Shown here one piece after another: positions 49,593-60,267 of a DNA stretch of 64,000 nt (its first letter is position 1; each line of letters begins with the position of its first letter). The notes under the pieces are model-generated. The model had not been told where the DNA came from. It saw nothing but the letters and a program-made list of their open reading frames with translations, and ran no database searches. The position numbers and the translations under genes were made by a program. Source of the DNA: Aralia elata (taxonomy: Eukaryota; Streptophyta; Magnoliopsida; Apiales; Araliaceae); assembly GCA_034770075.1 (NCBI GenBank), contig CM068387.1, forward strand, positions 76,013,971 to 76,077,970, read 5' to 3'.

Positions 49593-49903
49593 TTTGCTCC
49601 TCCGTACTTCTACAAATCATCGGATCAAATGTTAGCTACTCAAAGTGTGCAGCGCTCTAAAGGTGATCCACCAAGAGAATATTGATTGAAGAAGTAAATT
49701 TAGGTTTCTCTAAATCTTGAGTGGGTAGCCCTAATTCTCGCTCCCACTCTTAACTCTTTAAGTTGTAGAGAATTATTTTGTAGTATCCAATACTCACAAT
49801 TGTGTCAACCTTAATCTATCATAAGGCTTCTCCTTATATAGATCAATCCCCTTCCTAAATCCTTTAGGACTTATGATTTTAATTCAATTCCTAAACTATT
49901 TAG

Positions 49904-49908
<5 letters not shown>

Positions 49909-49960
<52 letters not shown>
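49909..49960. repeat. (AAT)n microsatellite
   Basis: About 17 AAT units inside the solo-LTR-like sequence. Confidence 0.95.
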
Positions 49961-50720
49961 GACTCCTCTTATTAATTTATAATTAGTATTTCTTCAAATA
50001 CTTAATTATAAATATTAGTATTTCTCCAAATATTAAATTATTATTATTAAGTCAATTATTTTTAAAATAATATTTTTTTATGGTGTGACCTTTTAGGTTC
50101 AATATTATACTGGTAGTAGAATAAATAAATTAGAATCGTAATGAATTAAATTTCTTTAATTCAAATATAAATAAATAATATCTATTCTATAACATGAGGG
50201 ACACATATCAATATATCATGATTATCCGGATAATATGAAATCAACGTTTAATTACAAAGAACCTATTCCGTAAATAGTTACCGTACAATTCAATCCTTCT
50301 ACCATGCAATGTCCCGATCAAACATAAAACATAAATTTTCTTATAAGTTATTTATTTAACCATATGTATTTCGATTCTGAAATGCACAACTCTAGTTAAT
50401 GTAAATTAGAAACTCTTTTCTAATTTCCATTCACCTTGGCCAATGATTTTTGAGTTGTCATCTATCGAATCACATATGACATTCTCTCCCTTTACTAGAA
50501 GTGGTAGATCCTCTGTTGATCATTCACCTACCTCCATGTACACTTTAGTATATCCGAACATACCCTTTGATATACCCAAAAAGTCTTAAGGAATATGACA
50601 AAGTATAACTCATAATACATAAGGTACTGTAATGATCTCAAGTTCAAGGATCACTTGTACTACTATCACTATAGGAACTCCTATTGTCAGACAAGTAAAA
50701 CTCCATTAGGTGTTCCTTAA

Positions 50721-51641
50721 TATTGTGTTTGTAATTTTTATTTGAAGGAAAGGGAAGGAAAAATAATTAAAATCCCTTCAAATCCCATATTTGTGAGTTT
50801 TTTTAGGGAGGAATGAAAGGGATTTGGAGATAAAATTAATTCAATTTTTGGCTCAAAACATTCCCCTCAAAAATGGGAGGATTTGGAGGGATGAGAAATG
50901 ATGGGAAAGTGAGATATTTTATATTACCAACAATAGTCTTGTAAAATAATTAATATGGCAATTTTGTAAACACGATTTGTAAACAGTCTTGGCCAACAGA
51001 TCACCAAGCAATACTATTTAAGATCTTATTAAACTTTTATTAACGCTACAATGTTTCAGAATCCAATATTATAAACCAACCAATTATACATCAGATGATC
51101 AAAACATATCAAACGGTGCAAAATCTTAATGGAATCTCCAGAAAAGTAAAGATTAATACAAGAATCAAGAAATTAAACAAAATCTTAATAAAAATAATAA
51201 AATATTTTTATTAATTTGTTTTATGTAGTATTAAAAAATCCAAACACTGAGAAAACAAAAAAGGAAAATAAAAAGAAAAGGAAAAAAAGTATTGTTGATA
51301 TTACAAGTAAGTCAATATATATATATGTGTGTGTAACAAAGCAAAAAAAAAAGATTAAGCAAAATAATTCAAATAGATAGGCATTATTAAATCATATCAT
51401 TTCTTATATTTATATATGTAAGGGTAATATAGTAATAGTGTAATTTAAAAATAAGAATCATTTCCCTTCTCATTCCTACTTCTAAACTCACAAACAAGGA
51501 AAAATTAAATTAAAATCTTATCTCATCCATTCCTTTCTAAAACTCACAAACATGACAAATGAAAACTATAATCCCTTCTCCTCCTATACTTTTTCTTCTC
51601 ATCTCATCCCTCCAAACTTACAAACACAGCATAAGCGAGAC
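50721..51641. mobile_element. TIR element of about 0.9 kb flanked by 23-bp direct repeats
   Basis: The left end tattgtgtttgtaattttt is the inverse of the right end cttacaaacacagcata. The inner sequence is rich in G-A and C-T tracts that also pair (gaatgaaagggatttgg and its partners). The flanks aaactccattaggtgttccttaa (50698-50720) and its near copy (51642-51664) are direct repeats. No coding capacity. Confidence 0.65.
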
Positions 51642-52055
51642 AAACTCCATTAGGTGTTCTTTAAACAAGTCACACGCAGTGAACTTATTCTCTAATAAGC
51701 ACCTACATGCTTGTTTTAGTGTCTCCACACAAATGTTATGAGATTAATCATTCTCTTCAACAGAGTAAGCATAATATGTACTAATCTATCAGGAATCAGT
51801 AACCACATATTAGTGATCCAACGATTATGAATATTTTAGTTTTGAGCTATCTATAATTCAGATCTCATTAGCATGAACTCTTAATGATTCTAAAAGTATT
51901 GCTCCAAAACTTCGGGTTTATTCTAATTAATTCAACTAATTAAACATAGATAAAAATGTCTTTAATTAAATGGATTTTTTTATTAATAAATAAACAAGAT
52001 TACAAAGTAAATGTTTATCACATCCAATGTGATTGGCTTGGGCGTACTAATTTCA

Positions 52056-52383
52056 GTTTGGGGGCTCCAAAAAGACTCTTTGATGCTTAAATCAGAACGC
52101 AAATATAAAAAAAGAGAATTATTATGGGGGTTAGAATTGTGTACTTAAATTATGCCGGAACATCTCTTATTCATAGCATGAGAGTCATCTCATTCATGAG
52201 TTAAAAACAAGAGTTGCGTGGATTTAGAGACATACTAGATTACCATTCCTGGTTGATTAAACAACAAGGACTTTTAATATTTATTGTATTGAATATTCTC
52301 GTAAAATACAATAAACTAAATTATTATATTAATATTATAAAAATTACACGTCATAATTTACTATTGGTGAGATATTTTTATCC
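52056..52383 (-). repeat. 5' LTR of outer element, second fragment
   Basis: Continues the LTR from ggggctccaaaaagactctttg to tatttttatcc, homologous to about 41587-41911. Confidence 0.88.
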
Positions 52384-53583
52384 GTATTCATATGAACATT
52401 TGATAACCATAAGTGTGTATGCCATTAAATTAAGAGTGCAACCTTTTCTCTTATACTACTTAATTAAATTGTGCAAAAAAAAGCTCTTTTTTTGTTCCCA
52501 CCAGCCACAGGTGAGGCAGCTGTTTAGGTCCCTACTTTTCAAAGCAAGGTTTTGTGCTCATTGTCTTCTAAATTGTAGACAACACGATGAAAGAAAGAAA
52601 CATAGAATGATATAAGTGACATTAGAATATTGCTTTTGCTTGTAAAAAGACTCTACTTTTAAGACTTTAAACCCTTGCTTTTATCCTGTAGGTTGGACAC
52701 CCAAAATTTTATTATTAAATAAAGATTTTTACAATCTTGTTCATGATTAATTTAATATAGCCCTTTTATATAAATGGTTGTCACCTTTAAATTTTATTTT
52801 AAATAAAATGTGAGCCTAACATGGATATATGAAAAAATCATTAGCATACTTGTAATTTATATATATATATATATACATAGAACATAAAAATATATAGAAT
52901 TAAACTCGTACAATGCATGATTTGTAAACTACGATTATTGACCATTATTTGATCGAATGTTTTGAATGAATGCATACTAATATTAAATTAAAAAAATATT
53001 TTAAATTAATTTTATAAAATCAAAATTGATCTTATATTTTGTAATAGAGAATAATACGAACTTCAATTTAAAACTTTCTGAAAATAGCCATGTTAATTTA
53101 CATATAACAAATATAATCATTAATAGCCAATTTAATTTATGCCAAAATTGTCATATAAAATTTTTAGGTATATTAAATTCTTGATTTTTGACTTTTGATT
53201 AGACGAAAAAGTATATATCTGAAAATGTTTTCTTTCAATATGAATTTCTGTTAGACGAAAATGTATATATTCTGAAAGACATCTTGTCATATATATTTTT
53301 ATTAAAAATTAAATTATTTTTATTATGAAGAATTGACAAATAAACCCTTTTTTTTAACAGATAGACTAACAATTTTGGGACAAACATAATACTCCATTTC
53401 TCCGATACATATTTCTTCAAGAAATTAGGCCTTTGCTTCAATTAAGATGGTGCTTGGTTGGCCGAATGGGCTTTCATTTTCACGTTTGGTACTTTAATTA
53501 TGGTTGAAATGAATATTTTGGTGACATGCCCTGATGCCCCTTTCTTTGAATTTTTGAATGGGTATTTCTCATGGGACAAAGAA

Positions 53584-54713
53584 GAGTAAATCTATACATC
53601 CATCCACTTTACATACTCCTTGCCGAAACGCAAGTTAACTTGTCGTTTTACTTCTTTTTTTTTTTTAAATCTTAATATCCAGTTGGTCACTTTCCCAAAC
53701 CCTCTTCCTCCCATTCACATCACTAACAATCACCTCTCTCCTCCGATTTTCAGCCCAAAAAAAAAATCAGTGGCGAACTCTTTTTCTCTGTTTCAACATC
53801 TGAAAAAGTATCACAATTTTTTATATCTTTCTTTCTGATAGGATCCATTTTTTCCGATACCCTTAGAGCCCCTTTCTAGTTGATGATATTTTTATTTTAA
53901 ATAATTCTAGTTTCCTTATTTCTTGTTCCTTGGATTACATTTTTAATGAATTGAATGCTAGATGATACACTGGATTTCCCTGAATGGATTTTGACATTCT
54001 CAAAGAAGGCCTTTGTTTCTTTTATTGAATACTGTGGACTAGAAGGTCAAGGGCAAGTTCTACACCATGTATATTCTGTTTACATAATGTAACTGTCAAT
54101 TAGTATTTTATCAGACAAAAATATGGCTATCAGGTTATTATTGTGAAATCTTGAGTTTGTAAGTAGTATTATGCAAATAGATTGTATAGTAATATAAATT
54201 TGAGTTCCAAGGAAATCTTTTATGTTACTGTATTTTATCTGCCTGGCTACTGTGTTGGTCCCTGTGATTTGGACTTTTTTTTCCTAAGAAGAATTATTTT
54301 TTAGAATTATGTTCAGGTCTTGTATTTGATTTTTCTTTCTTCTTGAATTTAACAGTGCCCTTTATTAATGAACTTAATTGGTTCTCATTGTGAAACTCAA
54401 TTCATATTAAGTAAAAAAAAATGGCTTTCTCGCAGTTGGAAAGATAAAAGGATGCAATGTTGCATATTCCACTAAAAACTCAATTCATGTACTGCAAGTT
54501 TGAAAACAGAGAAAAGGAACTCGCCGTTGATTTTTTTCTTGGGCTGAGAATCGGAGGAGAGAGGTGATTGTTAGCGATGTGAAGGGGAGGAAGAGGGTTT
54601 GGGAAAGTGACCAGTTGGATGTTAAGATTTAAAAAAAAAAGAAAAGTAAAACGACCCGCTAACTTGCGTTTCGGCAAGGAGTATGTAAAGTGGGTGAATG
54701 TATGGATTTACTC
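53584..54713. repeat. Inverted repeat pair, arms about 214 bp, spacer about 700 bp
   Basis: The left arm 53584-53797 reads gagtaaatctatacatcc, ttgccgaaacgcaagtta, cagttggtcactttcccaaa. The right arm 54499-54713 is its reverse complement with few changes. Both arms translate to nearly the same short frame (MPKRKL...), which is a by-product of the repeat rather than a gene. This may be a long-TIR transposon; no target duplication was found. Confidence 0.85.
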
Positions 54714-54823
54714 GACAAAGAATGGTGATTTTAACGAGTGAAGGAATAACAAAAAAATATTAAGATAAAAATGTTATCACTTGTTTTATTTTATTTTAAT
54801 ATAATTTTTAAGTAACGTAATTA

Positions 54824-55147
54824 GGGGTGTAAATAAATTGAGTCGAACCGAGTACTGAGTTATTCAAATTTGTTTCACAAAATTTATCAAGTATGAAATA
54901 AGGTTTAATTGAAACTCGTTTAGCTACCGAGTTGAGCACGATTTAAAATCGAGCCCGAGCAGTTTAAACTTTTCGAGCGATTATGATTGAAGTATCAATA
55001 AAAAATTGTAATTTAAAGAGGTTCGAATAATTTATCAAACTTTAAAATTTACTCATATTTAAATTATTTATATTTTAAGTGAACGAATCAAATTTTTAGT
55101 CAACCAAATAAGAATCCAACCCGAACTATTTATTTCATTTTACACCC
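54824..55147 (+). mobile_element. Tourist-like MITE copy 3, with TTA target duplication
   Basis: Starts GGGGTGTAAAT and ends TTTTACACCC, with TTA directly on both sides (54821-54823, 55148-55150). The 324-bp body matches copies at 10231 and 12416. A 3-bp TTA duplication and short TIRs fit the PIF/Harbinger (Tourist) group. Confidence 0.85.
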
Positions 55148-55673
55148 TTAAACGTAACTAACATTTATTTCATTTTACACCCTTAAACGTAACTAACATG
55201 AATGCAATGTTCTATTTTGATTCCGTTCTAATTTGACTCTAATTCTAACTATCATTTCATTTTATTTTAAAATGATTCCGTTCAACCAAAAGGGACCCGT
55301 AATTGAGTAAAAGCTCGAAACTTTAGAGGAAGTGGTAGGCTAGGCGCACTACTAGCAGACATATGGGTCCCATTCACCATCATCAGAGTCTCTCCGGCCG
55401 GCCACCATCCACTTTTTAGTTTTTACTACTCTTTTTCCTTCTTAATTGTCCCCAAGTCCCTCCATTTTTTTAGTTCCCCAAATCATTACATTCTTCTAGC
55501 TGCTTGTCTCTCTCTAATTTCTCCAACCTTTTTTCTCTATCTCAACAAAAACATTAACAGCCCAGCTTCCCATCAATTATTTTTTCTTGATATTATATAT
55601 TTCTACACTCCGGAAGCAACTTTTGGCTGGCCCTGCTGCTGGTGGTGGTGGCTGTGTGAAAGAAACAGAGAAA

Positions 55674-57890
55674 ATGTCTTCTTCTTACCAAAATGAGGCT
55701 GAACTTGAACTGGGTCTTGGCCTGAGCCTCCGTAGTGGCGGCGGAGGCGGCGGTGGTGGGGTGGTGGTGAAGGCTAAAAAATCTCCTCCATGGGGTGAGC
55801 ATGAGTATGTGAAGATAATGACTGCAAAAGACTTTCCTTCTTCTGCTGCTGGGACCAAGAGAGGAGCTGATTGTGTTGGTCCTCATGAGGTTGGATACTC
55901 TATTTCCCCTGTTATCAGGTACTCCCTCTGTCCCACTAAAATAGTCCCATTTGTTAAAAAAGATTTAGCTCCCAAAGAGTTCAGTCCCATTATTTTGTTA
56001 TATTGGTAAATTGGCAAACTATCCTTTTTAAGATACTGTTAGAATACATGCTCATTACTGTGAAACTAAATATTTAATAAATTTTGGGTTAGCCAGGTTT
56101 ATGGAACAATTAGGTTCCACCTTTGATCCTCACCATGTATGTGAGTTTGCATTAATTTCTAGCAGTACTTTCCGTCATTTTTTTTAAAATAAAAAATTGA
56201 ACAGCATATACCATTACATTTCAATCAATCCTTAACACGGGGGGCCTCCGGCTAGGTAAACTAGGAGAAACTTATCTTAGCACTAGACGGTCACTTTTGG
56301 TTTATAATTGAAGGATTCTTGATATTAATTATGAAATCGATTTGGTTCTTTTTGTGATATCCCTCCAAAGTAAATAAATTTAGGGAAATATGGCACAAAT
56401 ATATATCCGTAAAGTTAGTAATTTTTGCAAATGACCCTCTTTTTGAGGGAGGATCTTATGTTTTTGAAATCTCCACACACAATTTTTATTCTTCTTCTTT
56501 TTCCTCAAGTTTGTAGGAGTAATGCAAATGGATAGACTCGAGAACTAGTGATTAAACTTTTGGTTTAAGATCGAGTTGCAAGCATGTGTTACTGTGTTAA
56601 GCCTTTCTCCCTAGAACTAAACTTAACTCTTCTTGTTTGATAGTTTAGATTTATTAATTTATATTTTGCTTTCCGAAAATAGTCAGATTGTGGGATGGCC
56701 GCCTATAAGGACTCACAGGATGAACAGCTTGATAAACCAAACAAAATCTGCAAATGGTGATCAAGAAGCTAAGGTGGTGAGCGAATACAATACAAGTAAA
56801 GATATTTTGAAGAAGAAAATCACCCATGGAAGAAACAACTATGATGGAAAAGGAGGACACCTTGGATTTGTGAAGGTGAATATGGATGGATTAACCATAG
56901 GAAGGAAAGTGGATTTGAGTGCTCATGCTTGTTACGAGACTTTAGCCCAATCAATTGAGGAGATGTTCTTCAAACCCTCCACAACCATCAATTCTATCCG
57001 TAAGTCCTCCCACTTTTTTTTCTTCTTTTTGTGTATGTATATTTTTGGTTTGAAAAGCCAGACCTGTGTGCTATATTTGGTTCAATGGTTTGTTGAGGGA
57101 AATGAATTTAAAAGATAAAAAGGAAATTTATTTGTTGCTTTCTGTTCCCGGTTTATAGTAAATTGTGCTTTGTATAATTAGGAGCTGGTGGCGGTGTGAA
57201 GAAACAAACAGTACAACCCTCAAAGCTTTTGGATGGATCCTCTGAGTTTGTGCTCACTTACGAAGATAAAGAAGGAGACTGGATGCTTGTTGGAGATGTT
57301 CCATGGGGGTATGCAACTATAACCAATTACTTCATAGTTATGCTAATCAACTAATCACACATGGTAAATTCATTAAAATCCTGGAGAAGCTATTGATGTG
57401 ATAGCCGCAAATGTATCCTAGAGTCCCATTTGGGAAAAAAATAAAAAATAAAAAAAGACCAAAAGAGCCCATTTTTTATTGATAATAATAGTATCAAATG
57501 ACATAATGTCCTCAATTTTTCTAACACGATTTCATGCCACTACTACTAAACAATCATTATATTTAGGTAAGAAAAATATATCCTTCAAAGTTTGTAAATT
57601 TTACAAATGGAACTGTTTTTGTGGAACAAAGGGAGTATTCAGTTTGTAATTTCATTATTAACATTTGTCCCTTTTTATTTGTGCTTAGGATGTTTCTCAG
57701 CACTGCAAAAAGGCTTAGAATCATGAAGACCTCTGAAGTTAATGGACTTGGTATGTACATAAATATTACTATCACATTATGGTGGTGCCTATCTTGTGAC
57801 TCTTCTTTGCTTCCTTACCCTTCTAATTCAAGTCAATTAATTATTGCAGCGCCAAGGTTCCAAGAAAGGCATGATAGACAAAAAAGCTAA
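55674..57890 (+). CDS. Aux/IAA transcriptional repressor
   Basis: Exons 55674-55918, 56683-56999, 57182-57308, 57689-57750 and 57850-57890 give 263 residues. Domain I is ELELGLGLSL (an LxLxL repression motif that recruits TOPLESS). Domain II is the degron QIVGWPPIR, bound by TIR1/AFB with auxin. Domains III/IV (PB1) have GFVKVNMDGLTIGRKVDL, HACYETLAQSIEEMFF, SEFVLTYEDKEGDWMLVGDV, PW and KRLRIMKTSE, retaining the invariant Lys and the acidic motif for head-to-tail binding to ARFs. The sequence is nearest to the IAA10/11/12/13 group by the segment SPPWGEHEYVKI and the spacing after the degron; the exact orthologue is not claimed. The upstream in-frame ATG at 55587 gives an implausible extension. 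The donor of exon 1 and part of intron 3 lie in Stowaway-like sequence. Confidence 0.94.
55919..56035 (+). mobile_element. Stowaway-like MITE fragment at the Aux/IAA exon 1 donor
   Basis: Directly from the donor GT: gTACTCCCTCTGTCCCAC, then taaaatagtcccatttgtta, a typical Stowaway end. No matching right end was found in the intron, so the right limit is approximate. Confidence 0.65.
57419..57634. mobile_element. Stowaway-like MITE remnant in Aux/IAA intron 3
   Basis: It ends with tgtggaacaaagggagta, the inverse of a Stowaway terminus, and begins with agagtcccatttggg, a truncated left arm. The two arms share the gtcccatttg tract. Confidence 0.6.
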
Positions 57891-60267
57891 AGCCCATTTG
57901 GCATCACTGATGCCACTGCTAGTGATCTCTGATAAACGAAAGAAAAAACAAAGGAAAATATAGCTTTTAAAGAGTTGGAGCATTCTGCTCCAATTGATCT
58001 TTCTTCGTCTCTTCTTATATTTGAAATGCCTGCATTTTGTTATTTCCCCACAAATTTGCTGGTTTTTCGGTACCACCTTTATTCCTTCATTCTTCTGATT
58101 TCCCTTTCTTATAAGCCAATATATTATAGCTTTAGCTTTCCTACACAGATCCATACACAACTGAGTAGTTTTGCTAATTTCCAGTTTATTACATTGTAAA
58201 TATAAGAATGATGTTTTATCTTTTGTATTGAGCTTGTGTGTAAATGTTTCTTTTCCCATAATGTTGGAAAGAAGCTTATTATGTTTCAGTCATTAACATA
58301 CTTGATCCCTTTTGTTTTCTTGTGTTAATTAATTACTGCATTTTCATATTTTAGAAACTTTCGAATTTGTTCATTTGTTGTGGATTTGCATATATTAATT
58401 TGGAAAAATTAATATGAAGTGCTAAAGAAACCAACTACATTACATATAAAAGTTGGGAATTATAATTTTCACGAGAAAATTTTGACATTTTTACAATATT
58501 TTACTCACATGAATGTAGGTCTCATTTACTATTCATGTGAGGGGAGTACTGTAGAATTATCAAATTTTCTTGTGAAAATATCAATTTTCTAAAAGTTTAT
58601 TCAAGGAAAAACTTTAGCAGTCAGCATTATCACCCAGTTAAGGGATCATAACATTCAAGAAATGAGAAAATCCCAATATCTCATTTTCCTTTTTCATTGG
58701 TTTCAAGCCAATTTTATAAATGTCTTAAAAGGGTAAGAGGAAGGATGGAGATTTTGGCCATTGAAGCTAAGGGTACATTTAATTTGTTGCCCTTAATTAA
58801 GTCCTTCAGTGGGTAGCTGGGGGTGCATGCAATCAGGCCAATAATTTTTCTGCAAAATGTCTGCAAGCTCTTAGTGAACTTATTGTTTCTCTAATGGCTG
58901 AATGATCTACTATCAGCCTAATTATGCCGCACAACATATCTTCAATAATTCCCTGTGACATGAATAATACTCCGTCCATCCAAAATCAGATATACATTTA
59001 TAAATCGACGACTTTTAACTAATTTTTTTTAATTCAAACTTATTCCTACTACTAGGTAAAAAAAGTCCCAGACTTTTTTCAAAATTCAAGTTTGGCTGCA
59101 ACTACCCCCCCCCCCCTCTCCTTTTTTTGGGGGTCTAGTTTCTTGCCAACTATCGACCCTGATCTCTTTTTCTTTTTTTTGGTATTACCAAACTTAGCCT
59201 AACCTTCATCAATCACACTAAAACAGAGCACCCAACTCGAATTCGGCCTCCTTTAGGTTAGGTTAGGTTAGTCAATCCGGAGGCCAGTCAATCCAGCCCG
59301 AGACGCGTTCGTTGACAAAACTGCCGTAGAAATGGAGACCTTTCAATAGAGCGGACGCAAATTGATCAACGAGAAAGAGACCCTACTCATTACAAACAAA
59401 TACACCACAAGATCGAACTGCACTCATGTCTCTTTCACATCTTTTATTTTTTTACTAAAATTAAGAACTTCATGTCACGGTAGACTAAATATAAAAATGT
59501 ATATATAATGTTAAAACAGATAAAAAAAAGAAGAAGATAAATGTATCTTTAATTTTAAAGCACAAAGAGTATTTAATACCTCTTGGGCAACCCCTGCTGT
59601 AGCAGAGAATCACCAATTTACTGCTTTTCCTGTCCCTGAAGGTGAGCAGTGAACGTTTGAAGAGGGAAAAAGATGGCAAGTGCCTTTTTGCATTGAGAAA
59701 TACTATGGCCAGAGTTTCGGTATTAATTATGAGCAAACCAAACGCTATAACCACACTCCTGTCTAAAATCATTCATTACCCTTTCATTTCGTACATCGGT
59801 ACATGTTCTAGAATTTTTATCACCTTATTTTTTAAATTATACAAAAATATAATTAAAAAAATGTAATTTTGCAAAAAAGAGAAATATCTCATTCAATATT
59901 CTCTCCTTGTGCAAAATATTTGACCAGTCTTTGGATAGAAAGTTGTTGCCACGCCGTTTGCTTATTCTTGTTTCAGTATCTACATTTATCCAGGGCGCAG
60001 CCCTGCTCAATTCTCTAGTTATAAAGGAATGAAAGTTCAGTCTGCTCCTTCAAATTATTTATAATGAAAAGTAAATCCAACTCATTCTCTTGAGTAGACA
60101 TACGTGTACATAAGCCTCAAAGCACAAGGCTAAACTACTACTATCTGAACTTTCATAACATAATACAAGGCCTTTGTGTCAGATACGGAACCTGATACTT
60201 CAGCTCTGCAAATCAAGCACAAGCAGGACAAGATTCAGAGTAATCGTGACATGAGATGATCAACAGC
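57891..60267. other. Spacer between convergent Aux/IAA and IPMI genes
   Basis: 3' UTRs of both genes plus AT-rich sequence. There is a Stowaway-like end (atactccgtccatccaaaat, about 58968), a C run followed by a T-rich tract (about 59105-59130), and short frames (57837-58259 minus, 59485-59772 minus) without family signatures. Confidence 0.5.

Larger units (their letters stand above)
45958..49594 (+). mobile_element. Internally deleted Ty3/gypsy element with two LTRs
   Basis: Order: pol 3' tail (45958-46076), LTR (46077-47006), RNase H to integrase (47007-48778) and LTR (48663-49592). A block of 1,051 bp is repeated at an offset of exactly 2,586 bp. The 5' LTR joins directly to the RNase H region, so primer site, gag, protease and reverse transcriptase are missing. 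TTTG occurs at both outer junctions (45956-45959; 49593-49596). The integrase C-terminal coding region extends into the 3' LTR. Confidence 0.85.
45852..52055. mobile_element. Solo-LTR-like insertion, itself interrupted twice
   Basis: Starts TGGTGGTTTGC and ends CTAATTTCA, between GTTGG (45847-45851) and GTTTGG (52056-52061), which is a 5-bp target duplication with one inserted T. After removing the gypsy insert (45958-49594) and the TIR element (about 50721-51641) about 1.65 kb remains, with no coding domain and TG...CA ends. I infer a solo LTR of a large LTR element. On the minus strand it would start tgaaattagtacgcccaagc. Confidence 0.7.
41465..52383 (-). mobile_element. Outer LTR retrotransposon, gag-protease type, interrupted
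   Basis: It is flanked by GTATT (41460-41464 and 52384-52388). The 3' LTR is 41465-41911 and the 5' LTR is split into 45732-45851 and 52056-52383 by a nested insertion. The internal region 41912-45731 (3.8 kb) reads on the minus strand. Next to the 5' LTR is a degraded primer site (ctgccatttgtggga), then a gag start (MVNTRVSAWG). Further along come a zinc-knuckle-like motif and an aspartic protease. I see no reverse transcriptase, RNase H or integrase, so the element was probably mobilised in trans. A purine tract (aagagggcaaattatg) precedes the 3' LTR. The gag and protease style resembles the Ty3/gypsy Tat lineage. Confidence 0.85.
52384..55673. other. Spacer between the LTR block and the Aux/IAA gene
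   Basis: No supported gene. It holds an inverted repeat pair (53584-53797 and 54499-54713), a Tourist-like MITE (54824-55147), a 35-bp tandem duplication (about 55127-55198) and the Aux/IAA promoter. The last has pyrimidine-rich leader sequence (ttgtctctctctaatttctc, about 55504) before the start codon. Confidence 0.5.

Noticed and set aside
53620..53838. Short frame MPKRKL... present in both arms of the inverted repeat
   Set aside because: It is conserved only because the DNA arms are copies; it has low complexity and no start context.
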